NCBI RefSeq assembly: GCF_020982545.1 | Contig: NZ_JAJKLK010000029.1 | Span: 62,001 to 126,000, forward strand | Direction of reading: 5' to 3' | Length of the DNA: 64,000 nucleotides | Origin: Streptomyces sp. MNU76 | GTDB lineage: Bacteria; Actinomycetota; Actinomycetes; Streptomycetales; Streptomycetaceae | Shown here: in pieces, positions 17,438 to 25,252 of the stretch | Layout: the number at the start of each line of letters is the position of its first letter | Numbering within the stretch: the stretch's first letter is position 1 | Made by a program: the position numbers and the translations under genes | Notes under the pieces: model-generated | What the model was told of the DNA's origin: nothing | Database searches by the model: none | Seen by the model: the letters and a program-made list of their open reading frames with translations, nothing else

Positions 17438-17740
17438 ATGACGAAGACCCTGCTCGCCGAGTTCACCGCCCGTGAGGGAGCGGAGGACGAAGTCACCCGC
17501 CTGATCCGGGACTACGCCCTCAAGGTGCGCGCCGAAGAAGGCAACCTCGCCTTCGACGTCTACACCAAGGAGGCCGCGCCGCGTGCCTACTGGATCTTCG
17601 AGGTCTACCGGGACGAGGACGCCTTCCAGGCGCACCTGAACGCTCCCTACGGCGCCCCGTTCAACGCCGCCCTCACTCCGCTGATCGAGGAGGACGCCTC
17701 GGTGCTGACGTTCCTCGAACCGCTGGACACGCGAGGGTGA
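17438..17740 (+). CDS. Putative quinol monooxygenase, ABM domain
   Basis: 100 residues, one antibiotic-biosynthesis-monooxygenase (YgiN-like) ferredoxin-fold domain. The core AREGAEDEVTRLIRDYALKV, the block NLAFDVYTKE and the YWIFEVYRDEDAFQAHL segment match the family. Such cofactor-free proteins act on quinols or scavenge reactive aldehydes. It starts 78 bp after the kinase and could be co-transcribed; the role in sugar use is unclear. Confidence 0.85.
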   Translation: MTKTLLAEFTAREGAEDEVTRLIRDYALKVRAEEGNLAFDVYTKEAAPRAYWIFEVYRDEDAFQAHLNAPYGAPFNAALTPLIEEDASVLTFLEPLDTRG

Positions 17741-17769
17741 CCCGCTCACGGCCGTGAGCGTCGCGGGTG

Positions 17770-17783
17770 GGGCCAACAGGCCC
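17770..17783. promoter_or_regulatory. DevR-like box upstream of GAF regulator
   Basis: GGGCCAACAGGCCC lies 91 bp upstream of ATG 17874. A weaker copy, GGGCCGTTCGGCAT, follows at 17792. Confidence 0.5.
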
Positions 17784-17873
17784 TCAACCGAGGGCCGTTC
17801 GGCATCTGCGGAGCGTCGCGGCACCCGGGCGAGGCTGTGGGGGCAGGCAGGAAGCAAGGACGCGGGAGGTGCC

Positions 17874-19223
17874 ATGGACGCGTCGACCTCCCCGTCGATG
17901 CCCGCGTCGCTCGCCCCGCACGAGCCGTACGTGGCCGAGCCCTCGCGCGGAGCCCCGCCCGAGACACGACCTCTGGTGTTCGAGTCATGGCAACGCTGTG
18001 AGTCGTGCGGCGTGCGGCCCGACGGAAGCCGACTGCCGCCGCTGCGCCGCACGTCCCAGGACCTGGCGGCCTACCGGAGCACGCACCCCCTGGCCGCTGT
18101 CATGCCCCTGCTACGGGAGCTGCTCGGTTCCGGGGCGGCGGACGACGGGCACGTGTTCGCGGTCGGGGACGTCGAGGGAACCCTGCTGTGGGTCGAGGGT
18201 GACACCAGGACCGTCGCGCGCGCCGAGAGGATGCACTTCGCGGAAGGAGCCGGGTGGTCCGAGGGGCAGGCCGGAACGAACGCCCCCGGCACCGCACTGG
18301 CGCTGGGCCACCCCGTCCAGATCGTGAACGGCGAGCACTACAACTCCGCCGCACACGCCTGGTCCTGCGCGGCGGCCCCCGTACGCGACCCCGCCACCGG
18401 GCTGCTGCTGGGCGTGGTCGACCTGACCGGTGGCCGCACCATCGCCACGCCCCCCGCGCTCGCGGCGGTGCGTGCCGCCGCGCTGGCCGCCGAGGCGGAA
18501 CTCGCGCGCGGACTCCCCGCACCGCCCGTCCTGCTCGGGCCCGACGGACGACCGCTGAGCCCGCCCGAAGCCGTCGCCACGCGGTACGGCACCGACGTAG
18601 GGCTGACGGCGCTGGGCCGGGACAGCGTCCTGCTGGCGCACGCCGGCCGCGTGCACCGGCTCAGCCCACGGCACAGCGAGATCGTCGTGGCGCTCGCCCT
18701 GGAAGGCCGGGGCGTGCCCGGCGGCCGACTCGCCGTGGACCTCTCCGAACGGGAGGTGCCCCCGTCGACACTGCGAGCCGAACTCACCCGGCTGCGGGCG
18801 GCGCTCGGTCCCGGCCTCCTCGGCTCCCGGCCCTACGCGCTGCTGCGGCCCGTGCGCAGCGACTTCGGGGACGTCGCCGCGCTGCTCGCCGAGGGGCGGG
18901 CGGAGCAGGCGCTGGACCGGTACCGCGGACCGCTGCTGCCACGCTCCGAGGCGCCGGTCGTCGTGGAACACCGGCGCGCCCTGGAACAGCAGGTGCGCGG
19001 TGCCGTGCTCGGCGCCGGCGACCCCCGGCTGCTGCGCCGCTGGGTCGACACGGCCTGGGGGGCCGACGACGCCGTCGCGTGGCGGACGCTCGCCCACCTG
19101 CTTCCCGGCGGTTCGGCACAGCGCGCCGCCGCCGCGGCGCGCGCCCGCGCACTGGACCCCGAGATCCTCGTGCCACCCCAGGCCCGGCGGTATGCAGCGC
19201 AGTTGCAGCGTTCCCCTTCCTAG
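17874..19223 (+). CDS. GAF-domain transcriptional regulator of the aldehyde/alcohol dehydrogenase operon
   Basis: 449 residues. The N-terminal FESWQRC motif is the AcoR/sigma-54-activator-type start. A GAF-like sensor domain follows (about 75-200, with GTALALGHPVQIVNGEHYN). The C-terminal half (about 250-410) lacks an AAA+ ATPase domain and instead shows a winged-helix-like segment (RLSPRHSEIVVALAL). Streptomycete genes of this type sit next to aldehyde dehydrogenases and probably activate them. The aldehyde dehydrogenase starts 56 bp downstream. ATG 17874 follows GGGAGG. Confidence 0.8.
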   Translation: MDASTSPSMPASLAPHEPYVAEPSRGAPPETRPLVFESWQRCESCGVRPDGSRLPPLRRTSQDLAAYRSTHPLAAVMPLLRELLGSGAADDGHVFAVGDVEGTLLWVEGDTRTVARAERMHFAEGAGWSEGQAGTNAPGTALALGHPVQIVNGEHYNSAAHAWSCAAAPVRDPATGLLLGVVDLTGGRTIATPPALAAVRAAALAAEAELARGLPAPPVLLGPDGRPLSPPEAVATRYGTDVGLTALGRDSVLLAHAGRVHRLSPRHSEIVVALALEGRGVPGGRLAVDLSEREVPPSTLRAELTRLRAALGPGLLGSRPYALLRPVRSDFGDVAALLAEGRAEQALDRYRGPLLPRSEAPVVVEHRRALEQQVRGAVLGAGDPRLLRRWVDTAWGADDAVAWRTLAHLLPGGSAQRAAAAARARALDPEILVPPQARRYAAQLQRSPS

Positions 19224-19279
19224 CGTGGTGACATCACCCCGATCGTCGTGACGGGACACCGAAGGGAAAGGGGACGGCC

Positions 19280-20800
19280 ATGAAGTACGAGCCTCCGGGC
19301 AGGCCGGGCAGCGTCGTCGACGTCGCCCCCCGGTACGAGAACTTCATCGGCGGCAAGTGGGAGGCACCCACCACGGGTCAGTACTCGACCAACCTGTGCC
19401 CCGCCACCGCCAAGCCGATCTGCGAGATCCCCAAGTCCGGGCCCGCGGACATCGAACTCGCCCTCGACGCCGCGCACTCGGCGAAGGAAGCGTGGGGCGA
19501 GGCCTCCACGGCCCAGCGGGCCGCGGTGCTGAACAAGGTGGCCGACGCCATCGACGCCCACCGTGAGGAACTCGCCGTCGCCGAGAGCTGGGAGAACGGC
19601 AAGCCGGTCCGTGAGACCCTCGCCGCCGACATCCCCCTCGCGGCCGACCACTTCCGCTACTTCGCCGCGGCGATCCGCGCGGAGGAGAGCGGGATCACCG
19701 AGATCGACAAGGACACCATCGCCTACCACTTCCACGAGCCGCTCGGCGTGGTCGGACAGATCATCCCGTTCAACTTCCCGCTGCTGATGGCCGCGTGGAA
19801 GCTCGCCCCCGCGCTCGCCGCGGGCAACGCCACCGTCATCAAGCCCGCGTCGCCCACCCCGTGGTCGATCCTGAAGCTGATGGAGGTCATCGGCGACATC
19901 GTGCCGCCCGGCGTCCTCAACGTCGTCAACGGACCGGGCGCCGAGATCGGCAAGGCGCTCGCCACCAACAAGCGCATCGCCAAGGTGGCCTTCACCGGAG
20001 AGACCACCACCGGCCGGCTGATCATGCAGTACGCGGCCCAGAACATCATCCCGGTCACCCTGGAGCTGGGCGGCAAGTCGCCGAACATCTTCTTCGACGA
20101 CGTGCTGGCCCGCGACGACGACTTCCTGGACAAGGCGGTCGAGGGACTGGTGCTGTACGCGTTCAACAAGGGCGAGGTCTGCACCGCTCCCTCGCGCGCA
20201 CTCGTCCAGGAGGACATCTACGAGGAGTTCATGGGCCGCTGCCTGGAGCGCATCCGCGCCATCAAGCAGGGCCACCCGCTCGACACCGACACCATGATCG
20301 GCCCGCAGGTGTCCAGGCAGCAGGTCGAGAAGATCGCCTCCTACGTCGACATCGGCGTCAAGGAGGGCGCCGAACTGCTCGTCGGAGGCCACCGGCCCAC
20401 CCTCGACGGAGAACTCGCCGACGGCTACTTCTACGAGCCGACCGTCCTCAAGGGCCACAACCGCATGCGGGTCTTCCAGGAGGAGATCTTCGGACCCGTC
20501 CTCTCCGTCACCACGTTCAAGGACGAGGCGGAGGCACTGCGCATCGCCAACGACACCCTGTACGGCCTCGGGGCCGGCGTGTGGAGCCGCGACACCGGGC
20601 GCACCTACCGCATGGGCCGCGCCATCAAGGCGGGCCGCGTCTGGACCAACTGCTACCACCAGTACCCGGCCGGTGCCGCGTTCGGTGGCTACAAGGTGTC
20701 CGGCATCGGCCGCGAGACCCACAAGATGATGCTGGACCACTACAGCCAGACCAAGAACCTGCTGGTCAGCTACAGCGACAAGCCCCTGGGACTGTTCTGA
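19280..20800 (+). CDS. NAD(P)-dependent aldehyde dehydrogenase (ExaC/AldB type)
   Basis: 506 residues, full-length ALDH. Catalytic Glu262 is in VTLELGGKSPNIFF and the nucleophile Cys301 in NKGEVCTAPSRALV; PFNFPLLMAAWKLAPALAAG and the C-terminal AAFGGYKVSGIGRE are present. It oxidises acetaldehyde or similar short aldehydes to acids. It is first in a run of six same-strand genes (ALDH, DUF779, ADH, PntAA, PntAB, PntB) with gaps of at most about 50 bp. Alcohol-to-acid oxidation would thus be coupled to transhydrogenase. Confidence 0.95.
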   Translation: MKYEPPGRPGSVVDVAPRYENFIGGKWEAPTTGQYSTNLCPATAKPICEIPKSGPADIELALDAAHSAKEAWGEASTAQRAAVLNKVADAIDAHREELAVAESWENGKPVRETLAADIPLAADHFRYFAAAIRAEESGITEIDKDTIAYHFHEPLGVVGQIIPFNFPLLMAAWKLAPALAAGNATVIKPASPTPWSILKLMEVIGDIVPPGVLNVVNGPGAEIGKALATNKRIAKVAFTGETTTGRLIMQYAAQNIIPVTLELGGKSPNIFFDDVLARDDDFLDKAVEGLVLYAFNKGEVCTAPSRALVQEDIYEEFMGRCLERIRAIKQGHPLDTDTMIGPQVSRQQVEKIASYVDIGVKEGAELLVGGHRPTLDGELADGYFYEPTVLKGHNRMRVFQEEIFGPVLSVTTFKDEAEALRIANDTLYGLGAGVWSRDTGRTYRMGRAIKAGRVWTNCYHQYPAGAAFGGYKVSGIGRETHKMMLDHYSQTKNLLVSYSDKPLGLF

Positions 20801-20815
20801 GGGGAGTGGTCGGAC

Positions 20816-21184
20816 ATGCCCGCGCACGTCGAGTACGGCACCGCCGGGCGCGTCACGGCCACCCGGGCGGCGCGCCGGGCCATCGAGGCCCTGCATGCCG
20901 CCCACGGGGGGCCGGTGATGTTCGTCCAGTCCGGCGGCTGCTGCGACGGGAGCGACCCGATGTGCTTCCCCGCCGGTGAGTTCGCCGTCGGTGAGGGCGA
21001 CATGCTGGTCGGTGTGATCGTCGGTTGCACCTTCCACATGGACGCCGACCAGTACGAAGCCCTCGGCCGCCCCCTCTTCGTCCTGGACGTCGAGCCCGGC
21101 ACACCGGGCGGGTTCTCCCTCCCGGCCGGGGAGGGGCTGAGGTTCGTGACCCGCGTCAAGGAACCCCGCCGCAAGGCCGGCTGA
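20816..21184 (+). CDS. DUF779 protein, aldehyde-dehydrogenase companion
   Basis: 122 residues. The conserved DUF779 core FVQSGGCCDGSDPMCFPAGE carries a CC pair and a further Cys, and GCTFHMDADQYE follows. The family is almost always encoded next to ExaC-type aldehyde dehydrogenases, as here, 15 bp downstream. The biochemical function is unknown; the cysteines suggest metal binding or redox. Confidence 0.9.
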   Translation: MPAHVEYGTAGRVTATRAARRAIEALHAAHGGPVMFVQSGGCCDGSDPMCFPAGEFAVGEGDMLVGVIVGCTFHMDADQYEALGRPLFVLDVEPGTPGGFSLPAGEGLRFVTRVKEPRRKAG

Positions 21185-21234
21185 CCGGCCGACAGCCACC
21201 ACACCGCAGTACAACGCTGGGAGAGGGAAAGATC

Positions 21235-22248
21235 ATGAAGGCAGCGGTCGTCACCGACTTCGGCAAGCCCCTGGAGATCCAGGAACGTCCCGTCCCCGAG
21301 CCCGGCCCCGGTCAGGTGCTCGTCCGGATGGAGGCCTCGGGACTCTGCCACACCGACATCCACGCGGCCCACGGCGACTGGCCCGTCAAGCCGCGGCCCC
21401 CGTTCGTCCCGGGTCACGAAGGCATCGGCCCGGTCCACGCCGTCGGCGCGGGCGTACCGGCCGACCTGGTCGGCACACGCGTGGCCGTCCCTTGGCTCGG
21501 CTCGTCCTGCGGCACCTGCCGCTTCTGCGTCTCCGGCTGGGAGACCCTGTGCGAGAGCCAGGTCAACTCCGGCTACTCCGTGGACGGTTGCTACGCCGAG
21601 TACGCCGTCGCGGACGCGGGCGCCGTCGTCCGGGTCCCCGAGGGCGTGAGTTCGTTCGACGCGGCACCCCTGACCTGCGCGGGCGTCACCACGTACAAGG
21701 CCGTCAAGGTCGCGCACGTGGTCCCCGCCGAACGCGTCGCCGTCTTCGGCATCGGCGGACTCGGCCACCTCGCCGTCCAGTACGCCCGGCTCGTCGGAGG
21801 CTTCGTCACCGCCGTCGACCTGGAACCGGACAAGCTCGGCCTCGCCCACCGGCTCGGCGCCGACCACCTCGTCAACGCCCGTACGCACGACCCGGTCGAG
21901 GAGATCAGGAACGCGGGCGGCGCGGACGTGGCCGTCGTGCTCGCCGCCGCACCCAAGGCGTTCGAGCAGGCCTACCGGTCGCTCAACCGCGGTGGACGCC
22001 TGGTCATGGTCGCCCTGCCCGCCGACGACGCGGCGATCGACGTGCCGATCTTCGAGACCGTCCTCGGCGGGATCTCCGTCATCGGCTCCATCGTCGGCAC
22101 CCGTCAGGACCTCAGCGAGGTGTTCGCCCTGCACGCCGCCGGACGCACCCAGGTCATCGCCGAGCCGCGCCGCCTGGACCAGGTCAACGACTCCTTCGAC
22201 GAGGTGCTCGGCGGACGTGCCGAAGCACGGCTCGTCTTCCGGTTCTGA
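21235..22248 (+). CDS. Zinc-dependent alcohol dehydrogenase (AdhP/AdhA type)
   Basis: 337 residues. The catalytic zinc site has SGLCHTDIHAAHGDW and GHEGIG. The structural-zinc cysteines are in CGTCRFCVSGWETLC. The coenzyme domain has VFGIGGLGHLAVQYA and an acidic AVDLEP, which favours NAD. It oxidises ethanol-like alcohols to aldehyde, the substrate of the enzyme encoded two genes upstream. Start 21235 matches the conserved MKAAVV N-terminus and follows GGGAGAGGGAAAG. Confidence 0.94.
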   Translation: MKAAVVTDFGKPLEIQERPVPEPGPGQVLVRMEASGLCHTDIHAAHGDWPVKPRPPFVPGHEGIGPVHAVGAGVPADLVGTRVAVPWLGSSCGTCRFCVSGWETLCESQVNSGYSVDGCYAEYAVADAGAVVRVPEGVSSFDAAPLTCAGVTTYKAVKVAHVVPAERVAVFGIGGLGHLAVQYARLVGGFVTAVDLEPDKLGLAHRLGADHLVNARTHDPVEEIRNAGGADVAVVLAAAPKAFEQAYRSLNRGGRLVMVALPADDAAIDVPIFETVLGGISVIGSIVGTRQDLSEVFALHAAGRTQVIAEPRRLDQVNDSFDEVLGGRAEARLVFRF

Positions 22249-22287
22249 GGCCCGGGCACCCCGGACCACAGGGAGAGGCAGCAGATC

Positions 22288-23403
22288 ATGGCCACCGTCA
22301 TCGTGGGAGCCGTACGGGAACGAGCGCCCAGCGAACGTCGCGTCGCCCTCGTCCCCGAGGCCGTCACCCTGCTGCGCCGGGCCGGCATCGACGTTCTCGT
22401 CGAGACCGGTGCCGGCAGCGGCGCCTGGTTCACCGACGCCGAGTACGCCGAGGCGGGCGCGACCGTCGTGGTCCTGGGCGAACTGCTCGCAGCCGCGGAC
22501 GTCGTCCTGTGCGTCGGGCCGCCCGACGCGGACGCCGCAGGGTTGCTCCACCCCGGCCAGACCCTCGTCGGCCTGCTCGAACCACTGCGCGACCCCGAGG
22601 TCGTCGCCGGGCTGACGGACCGCGGAGTGCACACGGTCAGCCTCGATCTGCTGCCGCGCACCCTCAGTCGCGCCCAGTCCATGGACGCGCTGACGTCCCA
22701 GGCGAGCGTCGCCGGCTACAAGGCGGCCCTGCTCGCCGCCGACGCCTACGACCGGTTCTTCCCGATGCTCACCACCGCCGCGGGCACCATGCGTCCCGCT
22801 CAGGTGATGGTCCTCGGCGCCGGTGTCGCCGGGCTCCAGGCGATCGCCACCGCCCGGCGCCTCGGCGCCGTCGTCACGGCGTACGACGTACGCCCCGCAT
22901 CCCGAGGGGAGGTGGAATCCCTCGGCGCCCGGTTCCTCGACATCCGGAGCCCTCACCAAGCGGAATCGGGCGCCGGACAGGGGGGCTACGCACGGGAGCT
23001 GACCGAGAACGAGCAGCGGGCCCAACGCGAGGCGCTGGACGCGCACATCGCCCGCTCCGACGTCGTGATCACCACCGCCCAGGTCCCCGGACGCAAGCCC
23101 CCGCTGCTGGTGACCGGCACCGCACTGGCGGGCATGAAGCCGGGCTCGGTCGTCGTCGACCTCGCGGCGAGCGAACTCGGCGGGAACGTCGAGGGCTCCG
23201 AGCCCGACAAGACGGACGTGCGAGCGGGCGGGGTCACCGTCATCGGCGCCGGACGACTGCCGTCGGCGATGGCGACCGCCGCGTCCACGGCGTACGCCCG
23301 CAACCTCGTCGCGCTGCTTCGCCACCTCGTGCGCGACGGAGAACTCGTCCTCGACCCGACGGACGAGATCACCGGAGCCCTGATGGGAGGCGGAACATCA
23401 TGA
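22288..23403 (+). CDS. pntAA: NAD(P) transhydrogenase subunit alpha part 1 (PntAA)
   Basis: 371 residues, soluble NAD(H)-binding domain I. It shows RVALVPEAVTLLRRAG, the RAQSMDALTSQASVAGYKA block, the Rossmann motif VMVLGAGVAGLQAIATARRL and the mobile-loop region. With PntAB and PntB it forms the proton-translocating transhydrogenase that exchanges hydride between NADH and NADP. Its stop overlaps the pntAB start (ATGA). Confidence 0.95.
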   Translation: MATVIVGAVRERAPSERRVALVPEAVTLLRRAGIDVLVETGAGSGAWFTDAEYAEAGATVVVLGELLAAADVVLCVGPPDADAAGLLHPGQTLVGLLEPLRDPEVVAGLTDRGVHTVSLDLLPRTLSRAQSMDALTSQASVAGYKAALLAADAYDRFFPMLTTAAGTMRPAQVMVLGAGVAGLQAIATARRLGAVVTAYDVRPASRGEVESLGARFLDIRSPHQAESGAGQGGYARELTENEQRAQREALDAHIARSDVVITTAQVPGRKPPLLVTGTALAGMKPGSVVVDLAASELGGNVEGSEPDKTDVRAGGVTVIGAGRLPSAMATAASTAYARNLVALLRHLVRDGELVLDPTDEITGALMGGGTS

Positions 23404-23741
23404 ACGACCTCGATCTGCTTACCGCGATCACCGTGTTCGTGCTGAGCGTGCTGGTAGGTGTCGAAGTCATCAGCAAGGTCCCCGCGACCCTCCACACACC
23501 CCTGATGTCCGGCTCCAACGCCGTGCACGGGATCGTCGTCATCGGCGCCATGCTGATCGCCGCCGAGTCGCACGACTGGATCGGCTGGACGCTGGCCTTC
23601 GTGGCGATGGTGTTCGGTGCCATGAACGTCGTCGGCGGGTACGTCGTCACCGACCGGATGCTGGAGATGTTCAAGGCCAGGCCGGGCGTACCGAAGCCGG
23701 AGCGGTCCGCCACCGGCACACGTGAGAAGGCGGAGGTGTGA
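23400..23741 (+). CDS. pntAB: NAD(P) transhydrogenase subunit alpha part 2 (PntAB)
   Basis: 113 residues, membrane part of the split alpha subunit, with three to four helices. The signature TLHTPLMSGSNAVHGIVVIG is diagnostic, and VFGAMNVVGGYVVTDRML closes the domain. Start and stop overlap both neighbours, consistent with tight translational coupling of a three-subunit enzyme. Confidence 0.95.
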   Translation: MNDLDLLTAITVFVLSVLVGVEVISKVPATLHTPLMSGSNAVHGIVVIGAMLIAAESHDWIGWTLAFVAMVFGAMNVVGGYVVTDRMLEMFKARPGVPKPERSATGTREKAEV

Positions 23742-23746
23742 GCGGC

Positions 23747-25165
23747 ATGGACACCGTCTCGAACGCCGTCCACTACATCTTCCTCGGCGCTGCCGCGTGC
23801 TTCGTGCTGGGTCTGCACCTGATGAACCATCCCCGCACCGCCCGCCGCGGCAACACCCTCTCCGCCATGGCCATGGCGGCGGCGATCGCGGCGACCGTCT
23901 GGCTGGTGGCGGACGAGGGCGTGATCGACCGCGCCGGCTGGCTCGTCCTGGGCACCGGCGGACTCGTCGGCGCGGCGCTCGGTCTGTGGGCCGCGCGTGA
24001 GGTGCGGATGACCGCGATGCCGCAACTGGTGAGTGTCTTCAACGCCGTCGGCGGTGGCGCCGCCGCCCTCATCGCGATCAACGATCTGCTCCAGGCCGAC
24101 GACCCGGCCGCGATCGGCGCCCGGGTCGCGCTTCCCGGGGCGCTGGACATCGTCATCGGCGCGGTGACCTTCTCCGGATCCCTGATCGCCGCCGGCAAAC
24201 TCCAGGGCGTCGTGTCCGGGGCGCCGGTGGTGTTTCCCGGGGCACGGCTGCTCAACGCGCTGCTGCCGGTCTCCTTCGTCGTCGGCACGGTCTGGCTGGT
24301 GCTCGCCCCGGACTCCCGCACGGCCCTGTACGGGCTGACGGCCGTGGCACTCCTGTTCGGCGTGACGATGGTGCTGCCGATCGGCGGCGCCGACATGCCG
24401 GTGGTCATCGCCCTGCTGAACGCCTTCACCGGGTCGGCGGTCGCGATGGCCGGCTTCGTGCTCGACGAGACCGCGCTCATCGTCGCCGGCATGCTCGTCA
24501 GCTCCTCCGGCGGCATCCTCACCAAGCTGATGGCCGACGCCATGAACCGGTCCGTCGCCAACGTCGTCGTGGGCGGCTTCGGTACGGGTGACAGCGCCCC
24601 GGCGACAGCCCCCGCGGGCGGGACACCCGCCCAGGTGCGGGCGGTCTTCGCCGACGACGTGGCCGTCCAGCTGGCGTACGCGAGCAAGGTCGTCCTCGTC
24701 CCGGGCTACGGACTGGCCGCCGCCCAGGCCCAGCACGAACTCGGCGACCTGGCACAGCTGTTGACCGACCACGGCATCGACGTCAGCTACGCCGTCCATC
24801 CGGTCGCGGGCCGTATGCCGGGCCATATGAACGTGCTCCTGGCGGAGGCGAACGTGCCCTACACGCAGCTGAAGGAGATGGAGGACATCAACCCGCAGTT
24901 CCCCCAGGCGGACGTGGCCCTGGTGGTCGGCGCCAACGACGTGACCAACCCGATGGCCCGCCGCCCCGGCAACGCCATCTCCGGAATGCCGATCCTCGAT
25001 GTCGACAGGGCCAAGAGCGTCGTCGTCATCAAACGTTCCATGGGGCACGGCTACGCGGGCGTCGACAACGAGCTCTACACCGACCCCAGGACCGGCATGT
25101 TCTTCACCGACGCCAAGAAGGGACTGGCGCAACTGAAGTCGGCGGTAAGGGAGTTCGTCGCCTGA
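23747..25165 (+). CDS. pntB: NAD(P) transhydrogenase subunit beta (PntB)
   Basis: 472 residues. An N-terminal membrane region of about eight to nine helices is followed by the NADP(H)-binding domain III (about 290-472). That domain shows VPGYGLAAAQAQHELGDLA, VHPVAGRMPGHMNVLLAEA and GANDVTNP. The ATG at 23747 is preferred over the overlapping GTG 23738 because the GGAGG ends only 1 nt before that GTG. A perfect hairpin terminator follows at 25202. Confidence 0.95.
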   Translation: MDTVSNAVHYIFLGAAACFVLGLHLMNHPRTARRGNTLSAMAMAAAIAATVWLVADEGVIDRAGWLVLGTGGLVGAALGLWAAREVRMTAMPQLVSVFNAVGGGAAALIAINDLLQADDPAAIGARVALPGALDIVIGAVTFSGSLIAAGKLQGVVSGAPVVFPGARLLNALLPVSFVVGTVWLVLAPDSRTALYGLTAVALLFGVTMVLPIGGADMPVVIALLNAFTGSAVAMAGFVLDETALIVAGMLVSSSGGILTKLMADAMNRSVANVVVGGFGTGDSAPATAPAGGTPAQVRAVFADDVAVQLAYASKVVLVPGYGLAAAQAQHELGDLAQLLTDHGIDVSYAVHPVAGRMPGHMNVLLAEANVPYTQLKEMEDINPQFPQADVALVVGANDVTNPMARRPGNAISGMPILDVDRAKSVVVIKRSMGHGYAGVDNELYTDPRTGMFFTDAKKGLAQLKSAVREFVA

Positions 25166-25201
25166 GAGGGAGGACGGGACCGGGGGGAGAGGTCCGGGGG
25201 A

Positions 25202-25231
25202 GAGCCGGAGGGCGAGGGAGCCCTCCGGCTC
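25202..25231. terminator. Bidirectional hairpin terminator
   Basis: Perfect 12-bp stem (25202-25213 with 25220-25231) and a 6-nt loop lie between convergent pntB and the PAS-PP2C gene. Outer ACGGGACC/GGTCCCGT arms add further pairing. Confidence 0.8.
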
Positions 25232-25252
25232 GGCCGGGTCCCGTCGGTGGTG

